Notes under the pieces: model-generated | The model's input: the letters and a program-made list of their open reading frames with translations, nothing else | What the model was told of the DNA's origin: nothing | The model's database searches: none | Shown here: piece by piece, positions 1 through 8,391 of the stretch | How the letters are laid out: each line of letters begins with the position of its first letter | How positions within the stretch are numbered: position 1 is the first letter of the stretch | Translations under genes and position numbers: made by a program | Assembly: GCA_905182355.1 (NCBI GenBank) | Contig: CAJJBH010000026.1 | Span: 1 to 64,000, forward strand | Source: an uncultured Paracoccaceae bacterium | GTDB taxonomy: Bacteria > Pseudomonadota > Alphaproteobacteria > Rhodobacterales > Rhodobacteraceae | DNA length: 64,000 nt | Direction of reading: 5' to 3'

Positions 1-702
1 GATGCGCCCTTTTGGTGTGGTGACAGTACAGGGTTGCCCGTGGTCGATTGAATTCGCACGGGTGCCTTCATATATCCGAGCACCTGCGTCGATGGCTGCT
101 TTGGCAAGGCCGATCGCAAGGCGTAGGGGGTGAAGATGGGCAGCATCCCTGTCGATAATCCCACCTTTGTAGTCAGGCGAAGGGCATAGATCATGCATGG
201 CAGCCGCATCCAGCGTTTGAATGTCATAGCCATATTTTTGCCCCATGTGATCTGCGTAGCGATGTAATTCATCCACATCGCCCTTTGAAGACGCAGACCA
301 CGCAACACCGGGTCGCAAATAGCAGTCAATGTTGTGCCGTTTGATCAGGTTTTTTACCAAGGCTTTAGAGTCTTCGCCCAAATGCCACAACTTCATCGCA
401 TCATCATCGCCAAGCATCTTTTCCAGATACGGTTGTTCAACCCGCTGGCCGCTGCCAAGCTGTCCGCCATTGCGTCCAGATGCCCCAAAACCCACACGTT
501 GTGCATCGATTAGGACAACATCGCGTCCTGCTTCAGCTAAGTGAAGGGCGGCTGACAATCCAGTAAACCCTGCACCAATAACACAAACATCAGCGCGCGT
601 GTCGCCAACCAAGGCTGGGCTGGGTGGCATGGCGTCTGTCGACGCGGTGTACCAGCTTTCTGGATAGGTCCCCGCAACGTCATTGGCATCAAGTAGGTTC
701 AT
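1..702 (-). CDS. FAD-dependent oxidoreductase, PuuB-like (3' end outside window)
   Basis: Only the first 234 codons lie inside the window. The protein begins MNLLDANDVAGTYPESWY and has a dinucleotide-binding motif (GAGFTGLSAALHLAE) near residues 43-57, followed by GFGASGRNGGQ, where the flavin is commonly anchored in the DAO/glycine oxidase fold. Relatives include gamma-glutamylputrescine oxidase (PuuB), which oxidises the free amine of a gamma-glutamylated polyamine. The ATG is 8 nt after the stop of the upstream glutamine-synthetase-like gene, so the two are very likely co-transcribed. The family is clear. The exact substrate is inferred from the neighbours only. Confidence 0.85.
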   Translation of the reverse strand, partial: MNLLDANDVAGTYPESWYTASTDAMPPSPALVGDTRADVCVIGAGFTGLSAALHLAEAGRDVVLIDAQRVGFGASGRNGGQLGSGQRVEQPYLEKMLGDDDAMKLWHLGEDSKALVKNLIKRHNIDCYLRPGVAWSASSKGDVDELHRYADHMGQKYGYDIQTLDAAAMHDLCPSPDYKGGIIDRDAAHLHPLRLAIGLAKAAIDAGARIYEGTRANSIDHGQPCTVTTPKGRI

Positions 703-710
703 CAATCTGC

Positions 711-2072
711 CTAAACGTTCAGCAACAGGTGTTCACGTTCCCAAGGGGAAATAACCTGTAGAAACTCGTCATATTCAGCCCGTTTGATGATGGAGTAAAC
801 ACGGGCAAATTCTGGCCCGAGGACGTCGTGCAAATCTGTTGCCGCTTCAAACAAATCTAGTGCCTCACCCAAGACACGTGGGATATCTTCTTCCCCCGCA
901 TAGGCGTCACCTTCAAATTGGTTGTCGGGTTGTTTCTTCTCCATCAGTCCAAGGTAACCACAGGCAAGCGATGCGGCGATGCAAAGGTAGGGATTGCAAT
1001 CCATACCAGCCAGTCGGTTTTCAACGCGGCGTGCGGCTGGGGACGACAGTGGGATACGGATGCCAGTTGTTCGATTGTCCCGCGCCCAGGATAGATTGAT
1101 CGGGGCAGCGTGGTCTTTGACGTAGCGGCGATAGCTGTTCACATATGGGGCCATCACGGCCAATGCGGATGGCATGTGGTTTTGCAAGCCCGCGATAAAG
1201 TGGAAGAACTCTTCTGTTTCGCCGTCGTCAGCATCTGAAAAGATATTGGCCCCTGTTTTGACATCAAGGATCGAGTGGTGGATGTGCATGGCAGATCCCG
1301 GTTCATCCGCAATCGGCTTGGCCATAAAGGTTGCGTAGCAATCGTGGCGCAATGCGGCCTCGCGAATTAGGCGTTTGAAATAGAACACCTCGTCCGCCAG
1401 CTTCACAGGATCGCCGTGCAACAAATTGATCTCTAGTTGACCTGCGCCGCCCTCTTGGGTGATGCCATCAATCTCAAACCCCTGCGCTTCAGCGAAATCA
1501 TAGATGTCGTCGATCACCGGACCAAATTCGTCTACGGCGGTCATGGAATAGGCCTGACGCGCAGCCGCAGGACGGCCTGAGCGGCCCATCATTGGCTTGA
1601 TTTCTTGGGCGGGGTCTATGTTGCGCGCAACCAAGAAGAATTCCATCTCAGGGGCCACAACGGGTTCCCATCCTTTGTCACGATACATTTGCACCACACG
1701 TTTCAAAACGTTGCGTGGTGAAAAGGGTACGGGTTCTCCGTTGCGATCAAATGCGTCGTGGATCACCTGTAACGTCCAGTCACCTGTCCAAGGCGCTGCG
1801 GTTGCCGTGCTCATATCCGGACGCAGGATCATGTCCTTTTCGGTGAACCCTTCGTCGCCAGCAGCTTCGCCCCAACCGCCTGTGATGGTTTGATAAAAGA
1901 TGCTGTCAGGTAGGTGAAAATAGTCCTGACGCATGAATTTTTTGGCAGGAACGGCTTTGCCACGTGCGATGCCCGGAAGGTCCGAAATTATGCATTCGAC
2001 TTCGTCCAACCGACGATCTTTCAAGTACTCTTGTGCCGCTTCGGGCAAGCTGTCATTCCATTCGGTGGCCAT
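711..2072 (-). CDS. glutamine synthetase family ligase (gamma-glutamylpolyamine synthetase-like), copy 1
   Basis: A 453-residue protein of the GlnA/PuuA superfamily, which joins glutamate to an amine with ATP. The landmarks are in order: EMEFF near residue 142, GGAGQLEINLLHG, KPIADEPGSAMHIHHS (metal and ATP loop) and NRTTGIRIP (glutamate-binding arginines). It is shorter and more divergent than assimilatory GlnA and shows no adenylylation-type tail, which fits the PuuA-like branch. It overlaps the amidotransferase gene upstream by one base and is followed 8 nt later by the FAD oxidoreductase. Ligase plus oxidase is the core of the Puu pathway. The amine substrate cannot be read from the sequence. 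Confidence 0.9.
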   Translation of the reverse strand: MATEWNDSLPEAAQEYLKDRRLDEVECIISDLPGIARGKAVPAKKFMRQDYFHLPDSIFYQTITGGWGEAAGDEGFTEKDMILRPDMSTATAAPWTGDWTLQVIHDAFDRNGEPVPFSPRNVLKRVVQMYRDKGWEPVVAPEMEFFLVARNIDPAQEIKPMMGRSGRPAAARQAYSMTAVDEFGPVIDDIYDFAEAQGFEIDGITQEGGAGQLEINLLHGDPVKLADEVFYFKRLIREAALRHDCYATFMAKPIADEPGSAMHIHHSILDVKTGANIFSDADDGETEEFFHFIAGLQNHMPSALAVMAPYVNSYRRYVKDHAAPINLSWARDNRTTGIRIPLSSPAARRVENRLAGMDCNPYLCIAASLACGYLGLMEKKQPDNQFEGDAYAGEEDIPRVLGEALDLFEAATDLHDVLGPEFARVYSIIKRAEYDEFLQVISPWEREHLLLNV

Positions 2073-2755
2073 CAGGCCCTCTCTTTCATAAAGAACGCAG
2101 CCATCTTTTGGCCGATGTCTGAATTGTTATTTGCGGCAGGCAGTTGGGCCTTTGCGTGGGCCAAACGATCAGTTTGAACAGAGTCACCCTTTAAACGGAT
2201 CAACCCATCTATTGCAGCGCTTTCAAACTCTGGATGTGGCTGCATGGTCCAAATTTTATCACCGTACGCCAGTGCCGCGTGGGCACAAAACGACGACGAG
2301 CCGATTGTTTTTGCGCTGTTGGGCGCTGTGACAACCTGATCCTGATGCCACGCGTTTAGGGCAAATGTCTGCCCCTCCATCTCATATTCTACACGTCCCA
2401 CAGACCAACCATTGTCGAATTTTTCGACCTTACCACCCAAAGCTTGGGCGATGATTTGGTGGCCAAAGCAAATGCCAATCAATGGTTTGCCTGAGGCGTG
2501 AATGGCGTGGATCAATTCCTCGAGTGGAGGAATAAACGGGTGATCCTCATAGGCACCGTGTTTGGACCCGCTGATCAACCAACCATCGGCAGCTTCTGGC
2601 CCATCGGGAAACTTCATATCCACAACGCTGAATGTCTCAAATCCAAAGTCATGGCCGTGGCCATTCAGTAGGCGGCCATAAAGGGCAGTATAATCACCCA
2701 GTTCTGATTGCAGTTCAGGGACAAAGTGGCCCGCTTGCAGTATTCCGATTTTCAT
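2072..2755 (-). CDS. class I glutamine amidotransferase
   Basis: A 227-residue stand-alone GATase1 domain. The nucleophile elbow GICFGHQ places Cys96, and MQPHPEF supplies His174 and Glu176, so the catalytic triad is intact. Overall it resembles the GMP-synthase-type amidotransferase domain (COG0518) more than the larger PuuD/peptidase C26 gamma-glutamyl-GABA hydrolase. In this operon, between two glutamine-synthetase-like ligases, it could hydrolyse a gamma-glutamyl intermediate in PuuD's place. That role is inference. Its stop overlaps the next gene's start by one base, which indicates translational coupling. Confidence 0.85.
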   Translation of the reverse strand: MKIGILQAGHFVPELQSELGDYTALYGRLLNGHGHDFGFETFSVVDMKFPDGPEAADGWLISGSKHGAYEDHPFIPPLEELIHAIHASGKPLIGICFGHQIIAQALGGKVEKFDNGWSVGRVEYEMEGQTFALNAWHQDQVVTAPNSAKTIGSSSFCAHAALAYGDKIWTMQPHPEFESAAIDGLIRLKGDSVQTDRLAHAKAQLPAANNNSDIGQKMAAFFMKERA

Positions 2756-2809
2756 AGATCACCAATTTATTGCGCCCCCAGTGCATAGGGTTAGGGGCGA
2801 TAAGCAATG

Positions 2810-4129
2810 TTAAACACGCTCTAACAAGGTTCGCCAATGGGTTTCAGCAGAAATATGATCAAATTTTTTGATTTCTTGTCGTTTGCACCGCACGAAGTTG
2901 TCGACCAGCAACGGATCAAAGATGCGACCGATCAATGGATCGTGTTCAAACAAGTCAACAGCACTTGTCCAGTTGGACGCCAAAGTTGGTAGGTCGTCGG
3001 TATCATAAGCGTTGCCGGTGACCGGCGCTGAGGGTGTCATTTTGTCGGTGACACCAATCATTGCAGAACCTAAGACAGCGCTCAACAGTAGGTACGGATT
3101 GATGTCCCCGCCAGCTGTACGGTGTTCGATCCGGCGCGCAATATTTGGACCACCTGGGATACGAATGGCGACGGTTCGGTTTTCATAACCCCATGCAGCT
3201 GAAGTTGGTGCGTGTGCTCCTTCAACCAACCGTTCATAAGAATTGCCGTTGGGTGCGAAAATTAGGCTGCTGCCAGGCATTGCAGCAAGGCACCCAGCCA
3301 CAGCATAGCGTAGAATGTCAGTACCTTCAGGGCCGCCATTGTCGAAAACATTTTGTCCTTCAGCGTCGAGCACTGAAAAATGCACATGCATTCCATTGCC
3401 AGAATCGTCGCTGTAAGGTTTGGCCATAAAGGTTGCAGCCATGCCATGTTTACGGGCTAATCCACGCACTAAGGTTTTGAACAACCACGCATTGTCGGCT
3501 GCTTGCAGCGCAGGGCCGTGTTGCATGGTGACTTCAAATTGACCAACGCCTGCCTCTGAAATGGCGGTTTCCGCAGGGATGCCCATAGCAATTGCACCTG
3601 CATAAAGATCGTCAAAGAAGGCGGCGAATGCATCCATCTGGGACATCGACAAAATTTCCGACCCATCCAAGGGCAGCCCATTACGTGGATCATTTGGGGG
3701 GCAAAGGGTTTCGCCGTTGCCACTGACCAGCGTGAATTCCATCTCGGTCGCAGCAACAACCTGCCAGCCATAAGCATCATACTGCTTCAATACACGGGTC
3801 AATGCATGACGCGGATCACCCGCAAACGGGGTGCCGTCGTCATTGTTTAGCGTCATGGGAACCAACGCTGACGGCGTGTCCAACCAAGGTGTCGGCATCG
3901 GGCCGCGTTCGGTTGGAAAAAGCATGCCATCAGCGTCGCCTGTTTCAAACACCAGCGGACTGCCATCAACATCAGCGCCCCAAAGATCAACGTTCAACAC
4001 GGACAGCGGCATACGCACCGCGCCAGATGCCAACTTATCCGCAAATGAACCCGGAACAATTTTACCACGCATCTGACCGTTTAAATCACAAGCAACGACA
4101 CGAAATGTCGGAAGATCGGTTAAGTCCAT
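2810..4129 (-). CDS. glutamine synthetase family ligase, copy 2
   Basis: A second GlnA/PuuA-type ligase, about 439 residues from the ATG at 4129. That start has a good AAAGGA Shine-Dalgarno 8 nt upstream; a longer frame upstream lacks one. Motifs are ATEMEFTLV, EAGVGQFEV, KPYSDDSGNGMHVHFS and NRTVAIRIP. It differs throughout from copy 1, so it is not a recent duplicate and may act on another substrate or partner with copy 1. It follows the permease gene by 63 nt and precedes the amidotransferase by 54 nt in the same operon. A GC-rich hairpin in the latter gap lacks a U-tract. Confidence 0.88.
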   Translation of the reverse strand: MDLTDLPTFRVVACDLNGQMRGKIVPGSFADKLASGAVRMPLSVLNVDLWGADVDGSPLVFETGDADGMLFPTERGPMPTPWLDTPSALVPMTLNNDDGTPFAGDPRHALTRVLKQYDAYGWQVVAATEMEFTLVSGNGETLCPPNDPRNGLPLDGSEILSMSQMDAFAAFFDDLYAGAIAMGIPAETAISEAGVGQFEVTMQHGPALQAADNAWLFKTLVRGLARKHGMAATFMAKPYSDDSGNGMHVHFSVLDAEGQNVFDNGGPEGTDILRYAVAGCLAAMPGSSLIFAPNGNSYERLVEGAHAPTSAAWGYENRTVAIRIPGGPNIARRIEHRTAGGDINPYLLLSAVLGSAMIGVTDKMTPSAPVTGNAYDTDDLPTLASNWTSAVDLFEHDPLIGRIFDPLLVDNFVRCKRQEIKKFDHISAETHWRTLLERV

Positions 4130-4192
4130 GTGAATGGTCCTTTGTTCATTTTGAAAAGACAACGCGCACCGGAGGCACGTCAACGAATGACG

Positions 4193-5002
4193 CTACCGAA
4201 TTAAGTTTGGGCGAATACGTAATCTTTGCCGCGTGTTAGAAGGTAGATGACTGTTTAAACGGCGGTTAATAAAGCCAAATAACCCGATCACACAAAGGGT
4301 TAATATGATGAAGTAGCCAGCCAAAATCGGGTAGGGAATGAACGGATTGAAAGTCTTATCCGCAAAATAGCTGGCATAATACAGCGCGTCGCCGCGTTGT
4401 TGCCAGGCAGGGAACCCACTGAAAAAGACCAACGTTGTGGCGTGGAATAAGAAGATCGCTTCGTTGGTATAGGCAGGCCATGCAAGGCGCAGCATCGTGG
4501 GCCAGATGACGCGTTTGAAACGGGACCAGCCTGACAGGCCGTAGGCATCTGCAGCCTCAACGTCGCCTTTGGGGATGGATTTTAACGCACCATAAAAAAT
4601 CTCGGCCGAATAGGCAGAGGTGTTCAGGAACAAAACGACCAGGGCCCCAAGCCATGCGGCTGTGAACGGCGCGAAGATCGGGAATACCGTTTTGAGTTTG
4701 AGAAACAAAAAATACCCAAAGAAAAATTGGATAAACAGTGGCGATCCCCGAAACAAAAAGATGAACCACTCGGCGGGTTTGCGGAAAACTCGCTGTCGGG
4801 ATGCTTTGCCCACGGCCAAAAGTGTAGCGAACATAAAGCCAAATATCAGCGCAACGATCCCGAAATACACGTTCCAGATCATGCCCGATCCAATCAGAGT
4901 AAACTGTTGGCACAGTGTAAAATCATCACGGGGCAGCAGCCGCTCGCCGATGCCAACGGCCCGCAGGCCATAGTCCGTTATCGTTTGGGTGCAGGCGCTC
5001 AT
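4193..5002 (-). CDS. polar amino acid ABC transporter permease (HisM/GlnP type), second permease
   Basis: A 269-residue inner-membrane protein with about five hydrophobic segments and the EAA loop that contacts the ATPase (EAADAYGLSGWSRFKRVIWP). It forms a heteromeric pore with the preceding permease. Its start overlaps that gene's stop by 4 bases, so translation is coupled. It is followed by the glutamine-synthetase-like genes, which links the transported solute to gamma-glutamyl metabolism. The closest known types are basic amino acid, opine or polyamine-related HAAT importers. Specificity depends on the binding protein and is not assigned. Confidence 0.9.
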   Translation of the reverse strand: MSACTQTITDYGLRAVGIGERLLPRDDFTLCQQFTLIGSGMIWNVYFGIVALIFGFMFATLLAVGKASRQRVFRKPAEWFIFLFRGSPLFIQFFFGYFLFLKLKTVFPIFAPFTAAWLGALVVLFLNTSAYSAEIFYGALKSIPKGDVEAADAYGLSGWSRFKRVIWPTMLRLAWPAYTNEAIFLFHATTLVFFSGFPAWQQRGDALYYASYFADKTFNPFIPYPILAGYFIILTLCVIGLFGFINRRLNSHLPSNTRQRLRIRPNLIR

Positions 5003-5886
5003 GTTAGACCCACTTTGCGCTGTGCTTCGCCACCTGTGGTCGCTTGACCACGTGTCAAACGAGACATCAATCGGTCCAATGCAATTTCAGAAATGCGGGT
5101 GAAGATAAGATAGAAAACTAGCAAGGCAAGGAAGTACCACATGCGCCAATCACCGTGCGGATAGTCCGTGAATCTCGAGGTTTTTATGCCCCCTAATTCA
5201 CGTGCCCAGTACACGATATCTTCAATCCCCAACAGGAATAACAACGGTGTTGCTTTGATCAAAACCATCCATAGATTAGACAAACCAGGCAATGCATAGA
5301 CCCACATTTGTGGAACAAGTATGCGCCAAAATGTTTGGCGGTGGGTCATGCCATAGCTTTCGCCAGTTTCAATTTGCCCACGCGGAACGGCGCTCATGGC
5401 ACCATGTAAAACGTTGGCGGCAAAAGCCCCAAACACGATCGCGAATGTAAAGACGGCAATGGCAAAGCCATAGCTTTCGTGGACCCATTGCGGGGCATTG
5501 CCCAGTGGCATTTTGGCAGCCTGACACACCACAAAATCACTGCCTTGGCGGACGGGTTCCGGCCAGTCAGGGCAAATCGCACGATGGCGGACGTATTCGA
5601 TGATTTGGTCAAGGGCGATGACAAAGAAAAGAAAGAACGCAATATCTGGAACGCCGCGCACTAGGGCGATGTAGCCACGTCCCAACCAAGAAACTGGGGC
5701 CACGCGTGACCGGGCCGCAGAAGCGCCAGCAAAGCCAAAAGCAAGTGCGGTGGGTGCCGTGATAGCAAGCAGCAACAGAACAGTCAGCACAGACCAATAA
5801 ATCGACATATGTTTGCCGGTTGTCAGGTAACAGGCCATCCATTGCCAATCTGGCAAGAGGCTAGGATCTGTGCAAAATTCGAAAAT
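4999..5886 (-). CDS. polar amino acid ABC transporter permease (HisQ/GlnP type), probable AUU start
   Basis: Inner-membrane permease with the EAA-type loop (ETGESYGMTHRQTFWRILVP). The frame stays open upstream of the only conventional candidate, a TTG at 5856. That TTG has no Shine-Dalgarno and would cut off a conserved-looking FCTDPSLLPDW segment. An ATT codon at 5886 lies 7 nt after GAGG (5894-5897) and gives a 295-residue product starting MFEFCTDP. I chose ATT; no ATG or GTG exists in frame. AUU initiation is rare but documented, for example for infC. An ATG-to-ATT mutation or a base-call error would look the same. Protein identity is firm; the start is not. Confidence 0.85.
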   Translation of the reverse strand: MFEFCTDPSLLPDWQWMACYLTTGKHMSIYWSVLTVLLLLAITAPTALAFGFAGASAARSRVAPVSWLGRGYIALVRGVPDIAFFLFFVIALDQIIEYVRHRAICPDWPEPVRQGSDFVVCQAAKMPLGNAPQWVHESYGFAIAVFTFAIVFGAFAANVLHGAMSAVPRGQIETGESYGMTHRQTFWRILVPQMWVYALPGLSNLWMVLIKATPLLFLLGIEDIVYWARELGGIKTSRFTDYPHGDWRMWYFLALLVFYLIFTRISEIALDRLMSRLTRGQATTGGEAQRKVGLT

Positions 5887-5931
5887 TGTGGGACCTCGTT
5901 GAGGGCGGTGTTTAGTTATTTTCAGATCAAC

Positions 5932-5965
5932 AAAAGGGGGAAGCGCGTGCGCCGCCCCCTTTTTT
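5932..5965 (-). terminator. intrinsic terminator/attenuator between binding-protein and permease genes
   Basis: Nine-base arms AAAAGGGGG and CCCCCTTTT enclose a GC-rich loop. Read on the minus strand, the structure follows the binding-protein stop by about 17 nt and ends in a T-run. It lies inside the operon, so partial termination would keep binding-protein mRNA in excess over permease mRNA. Confidence 0.8.
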
Positions 5966-5981
5966 GGTTTAAGTGGTCAGC

Positions 5982-6704
5982 TTAGAAGCTGCCGCCGATT
6001 TCCCATTTTGCAAGCAAGGCATTTAGTGTGCCGTCTGATTTCATGGACGTGATTGCAGCGTCGAATTTGGCTTTCAATTCGCCGTCGCTTTCGCGAACAC
6101 CCATGCCAACGCCGCCGCCAATCATCTCTTGTTGTGCGAGAAGTTGAAGGTCTGCGTCTTCGTCAGCGATTGGACGAAGATATGCGTCATCTGCAAGAAC
6201 GGCGTCTGCTTCGCCGTTCTTCACTGCAGCAACTGTTTCTTCTGGTGTGGAAAATTCAACCAAAGTTGCGCCGGACGCTGCGATAAATGAAGCCTGGATC
6301 GTGCCTGTTTGTGCTGCGATTACGCCGCCCTTCAGGTCTACGTCCGCAGAGGCTGCTAGGTAGCTAGATGGGTCAGGTAGCGTGTAACCTTGTGTGAAAT
6401 CAATAACTTCATCACGCTCGTCTGTGATCGACATGCCTGCGATGATTGTGTCGTAGTTGCCAGAAACAAGGTTCGGGATAATGCTGTCCCATTCGTTTGT
6501 GACCCATTCGCAAGTCAGTTCGGCGCGCAGACATAGTTCATCACCAAGTTCACGCTCAAAACCATCAACGTCGCCAGCATCATTGATAAAGTTGTATGGA
6601 GGGTACGCGCCCTCGGTGCCCATGCGCACAACCGAGTGGCCGTCTGCAAATGCCATGCCTGCCGTGATCGCCAACGCGGCTGTCGTAAGGATAAGATTTT
6701 TCAT
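5982..6704 (-). CDS. periplasmic amino-acid-type substrate-binding protein of ABC transporter
   Basis: A 240-residue SBP_bac_3 protein. It has a cleavable signal peptide (MKNLILTTAALAITAGMAFA, then DGHSVVRMGTEGAYPPYNF). The lobe-2 signature GFERELGDELC and the DTIIAGMSITDERDEVIDF segment are typical of polar amino acid and opine binders. It should capture the solute in the periplasm and deliver it to the two permeases encoded downstream. The gene sits 32 nt after the ATPase gene and is followed by an intrinsic terminator. Two cysteines (ELCLRAELTCEW) may form a disulphide. The ligand is unknown. Confidence 0.93.
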   Translation of the reverse strand: MKNLILTTAALAITAGMAFADGHSVVRMGTEGAYPPYNFINDAGDVDGFERELGDELCLRAELTCEWVTNEWDSIIPNLVSGNYDTIIAGMSITDERDEVIDFTQGYTLPDPSSYLAASADVDLKGGVIAAQTGTIQASFIAASGATLVEFSTPEETVAAVKNGEADAVLADDAYLRPIADEDADLQLLAQQEMIGGGVGMGVRESDGELKAKFDAAITSMKSDGTLNALLAKWEIGGSF

Positions 6705-6736
6705 TTGTGTTCTCCCGTTGAGTTTTTTTGTTTTAT

Positions 6737-7522
6737 TTACGCGTGTTGGGTCGCTGATAGAAACCCACGTAGACGTTCGGATTTGGGCGCGCCAAAAAAC
6801 GTTTCAGGCGGCCCTTGTTCTTCAATCAACCCTTGGTGCAGGAACACGGTGTGATCCGAAACATCGGCGGCCAATTTCATGTCATGTGTGACGATCATCA
6901 TGGTGCGCCCTTCGGCGGCCAAATCTTTGATCACCTTCACAACTTCTTGTTCTAACTCTGGATCCAACGCTGACGTTGGTTCATCAAACAACAGCGCCTC
7001 GGGTTCCATGCACAGCGCACGCGCGATGGCGGCACGTTGTTGTTGGCCACCAGACAATTGCGCTGGGAATGCATCGCATTTGTCGCCGATACCAACCTTG
7101 TCTAAGTAACGTCGTGCGGATGCTTCGACCTCATCACGATCCCGTTTCAAAACGGTCAATGGGGCTTCCATCACGTTCTGAAGGATGCTCATGTGGGCCC
7201 ACAAATTGAACTGTTGAAAGACCATCGATAGATTTGTGCGAATACGCTGCACCTGCTTGTTTTCAGCAGGGCGGCGGTTGTGGCCTGTTCCACGCCACGT
7301 GACGGGTTCGCCCTTGAATAGTATTTGGCCTTGTTGGCTATCTTCCAAAAGGTTGCAACAGCGCAGTAACGTAGACTTACCTGATCCGGATGAACCGATC
7401 AACGATACGACATCCCCGCGTTTCGCTGAAATATCAACACCTTTCAGGACCTCCAAAGCACCATAGGCTTTGTGAAGGTTTTGAATCTCTATGACGGGTT
7501 GATCTAACTGTGTCGCTGTCAT
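6737..7522 (-). CDS. polar amino acid ABC transporter ATP-binding protein (HisP/GlnQ type)
   Basis: A 261-residue ATPase with Walker A GSSGSGKST, signature LSGGQQQR, Walker B LLFDEPTSAL and the switch histidine in VTHDM. The insert after Walker A (GEPVTWRGTGHNRRPAENKQVQRIRTN) is the feature seen in HisP/OccP-type ATPases. It is the first gene of the operon that continues through binding protein, two permeases, two ligases, amidotransferase and oxidoreductase. The 119-nt region upstream probably holds the promoter, but I cannot place the boxes. Confidence 0.95.
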   Translation of the reverse strand: MTATQLDQPVIEIQNLHKAYGALEVLKGVDISAKRGDVVSLIGSSGSGKSTLLRCCNLLEDSQQGQILFKGEPVTWRGTGHNRRPAENKQVQRIRTNLSMVFQQFNLWAHMSILQNVMEAPLTVLKRDRDEVEASARRYLDKVGIGDKCDAFPAQLSGGQQQRAAIARALCMEPEALLFDEPTSALDPELEQEVVKVIKDLAAEGRTMMIVTHDMKLAADVSDHTVFLHQGLIEEQGPPETFFGAPKSERLRGFLSATQHA

Positions 7523-7641
7523 GGTCTACTTCGATAAACTGTTCAGACGTGATAGGAGGCGAATTTTAGCCCCTTTGCAACTTACAATGTGAATGCGCGC
7601 CCTGATTTTCTGTGAAAAATAAGGTGACGTTGCAGTAACCG

Positions 7642-8391
7642 TTAAGGCAAAGGCGGAATCGGGATTTCAAGATACGCGCTGGACGGGAGTTGCACCAAAC
7701 CATTCAGTAAAAGCGCATCACGGGTCACTGCTGGCAGGGCCGCGATTGCATGTTCAACTGCCGTTGCAATTGCGTCCGAATCTTGACGCAGCGACGTGAT
7801 GAAAGGCAGGGCGGGTGTTGGTGCAGTTTTTGCAATAACTCTAAGCTGTTGCGCGGTTTCCCGGTCATCAATTTGTAGCATTTCCCAAGTTACAGCATCA
7901 ATGGCGGTAAAGTCGGCTTTACCAATTGCCACAGCCTGTGCCGAGGCTTTGTGACCTCCAGTGCAGGGGCCTATTTTAAATGCTACACCAGCCGTTTTCA
8001 TGTGCGCGTAAGGTGCCGCCCAGCCTGATTGGGACAACCCGTCATTGTAGGCAATTCGCATATTGTTCAGCGCGTGGATGTTTTGGAGAACCGAGGTGTT
8101 TTGCACCACAATTACACTGCAATAATATCCAGCAGGGCAACCGTTGATCCCATAGTCGGGGGTGCCCACAAGTTGAACCTTGTCGTGAAGTTTAGCACGA
8201 TATGGTAGGCCACAGGTCTGGGAGAAAACCAAGTCAGGGCTTTGCCAAATGTCCCACGCATCCTTGTCGCGGGTTAAGTGGCCTGGTCCGTATCCCAGAT
8301 GGTTTCGGGCCAATTCCCAAAGCGTATCGTTGGCCGCAGATGTGTGTGGATAATCGTACATACCAAGGGATGCAAATCCGCCTTGGATCAA
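7642..8391 (-). CDS. PhnD-like substrate-binding-fold protein without signal peptide
   Basis: A 249-residue protein of the phosphate/phosphite/phosphonate binding-protein fold (PF12974-like). It shows WQSPDLVFSQTCGLPYRAKL, then GCPAGYYCSVIVV, NMRIAYNDGLSQSGW and ADFTAIDAVTWEML, in the order expected for the two lobes. No signal peptide is present at its start (MIQGGFASLGMYDYP), and no permease or ATPase adjoins it. It may therefore be a cytoplasmic sensor or unlinked binder. Its start overlaps the stop of the TerB-like gene by 4 bases. Function unassigned. Confidence 0.75.
   Translation of the reverse strand: MIQGGFASLGMYDYPHTSAANDTLWELARNHLGYGPGHLTRDKDAWDIWQSPDLVFSQTCGLPYRAKLHDKVQLVGTPDYGINGCPAGYYCSVIVVQNTSVLQNIHALNNMRIAYNDGLSQSGWAAPYAHMKTAGVAFKIGPCTGGHKASAQAVAIGKADFTAIDAVTWEMLQIDDRETAQQLRVIAKTAPTPALPFITSLRQDSDAIATAVEHAIAALPAVTRDALLLNGLVQLPSSAYLEIPIPPLP

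Noticed and set aside
2072-2755. Calling the amidotransferase PuuD
   Set aside because: The protein has the shorter GMPS-type GATase1 pattern rather than the peptidase C26 layout of PuuD, so only the class is named.
2761-2805. Terminator between the amidotransferase and second ligase genes
   Set aside because: A 6-bp GCCCC/GGGGC stem exists, but there is no T-run and the operon evidently continues.
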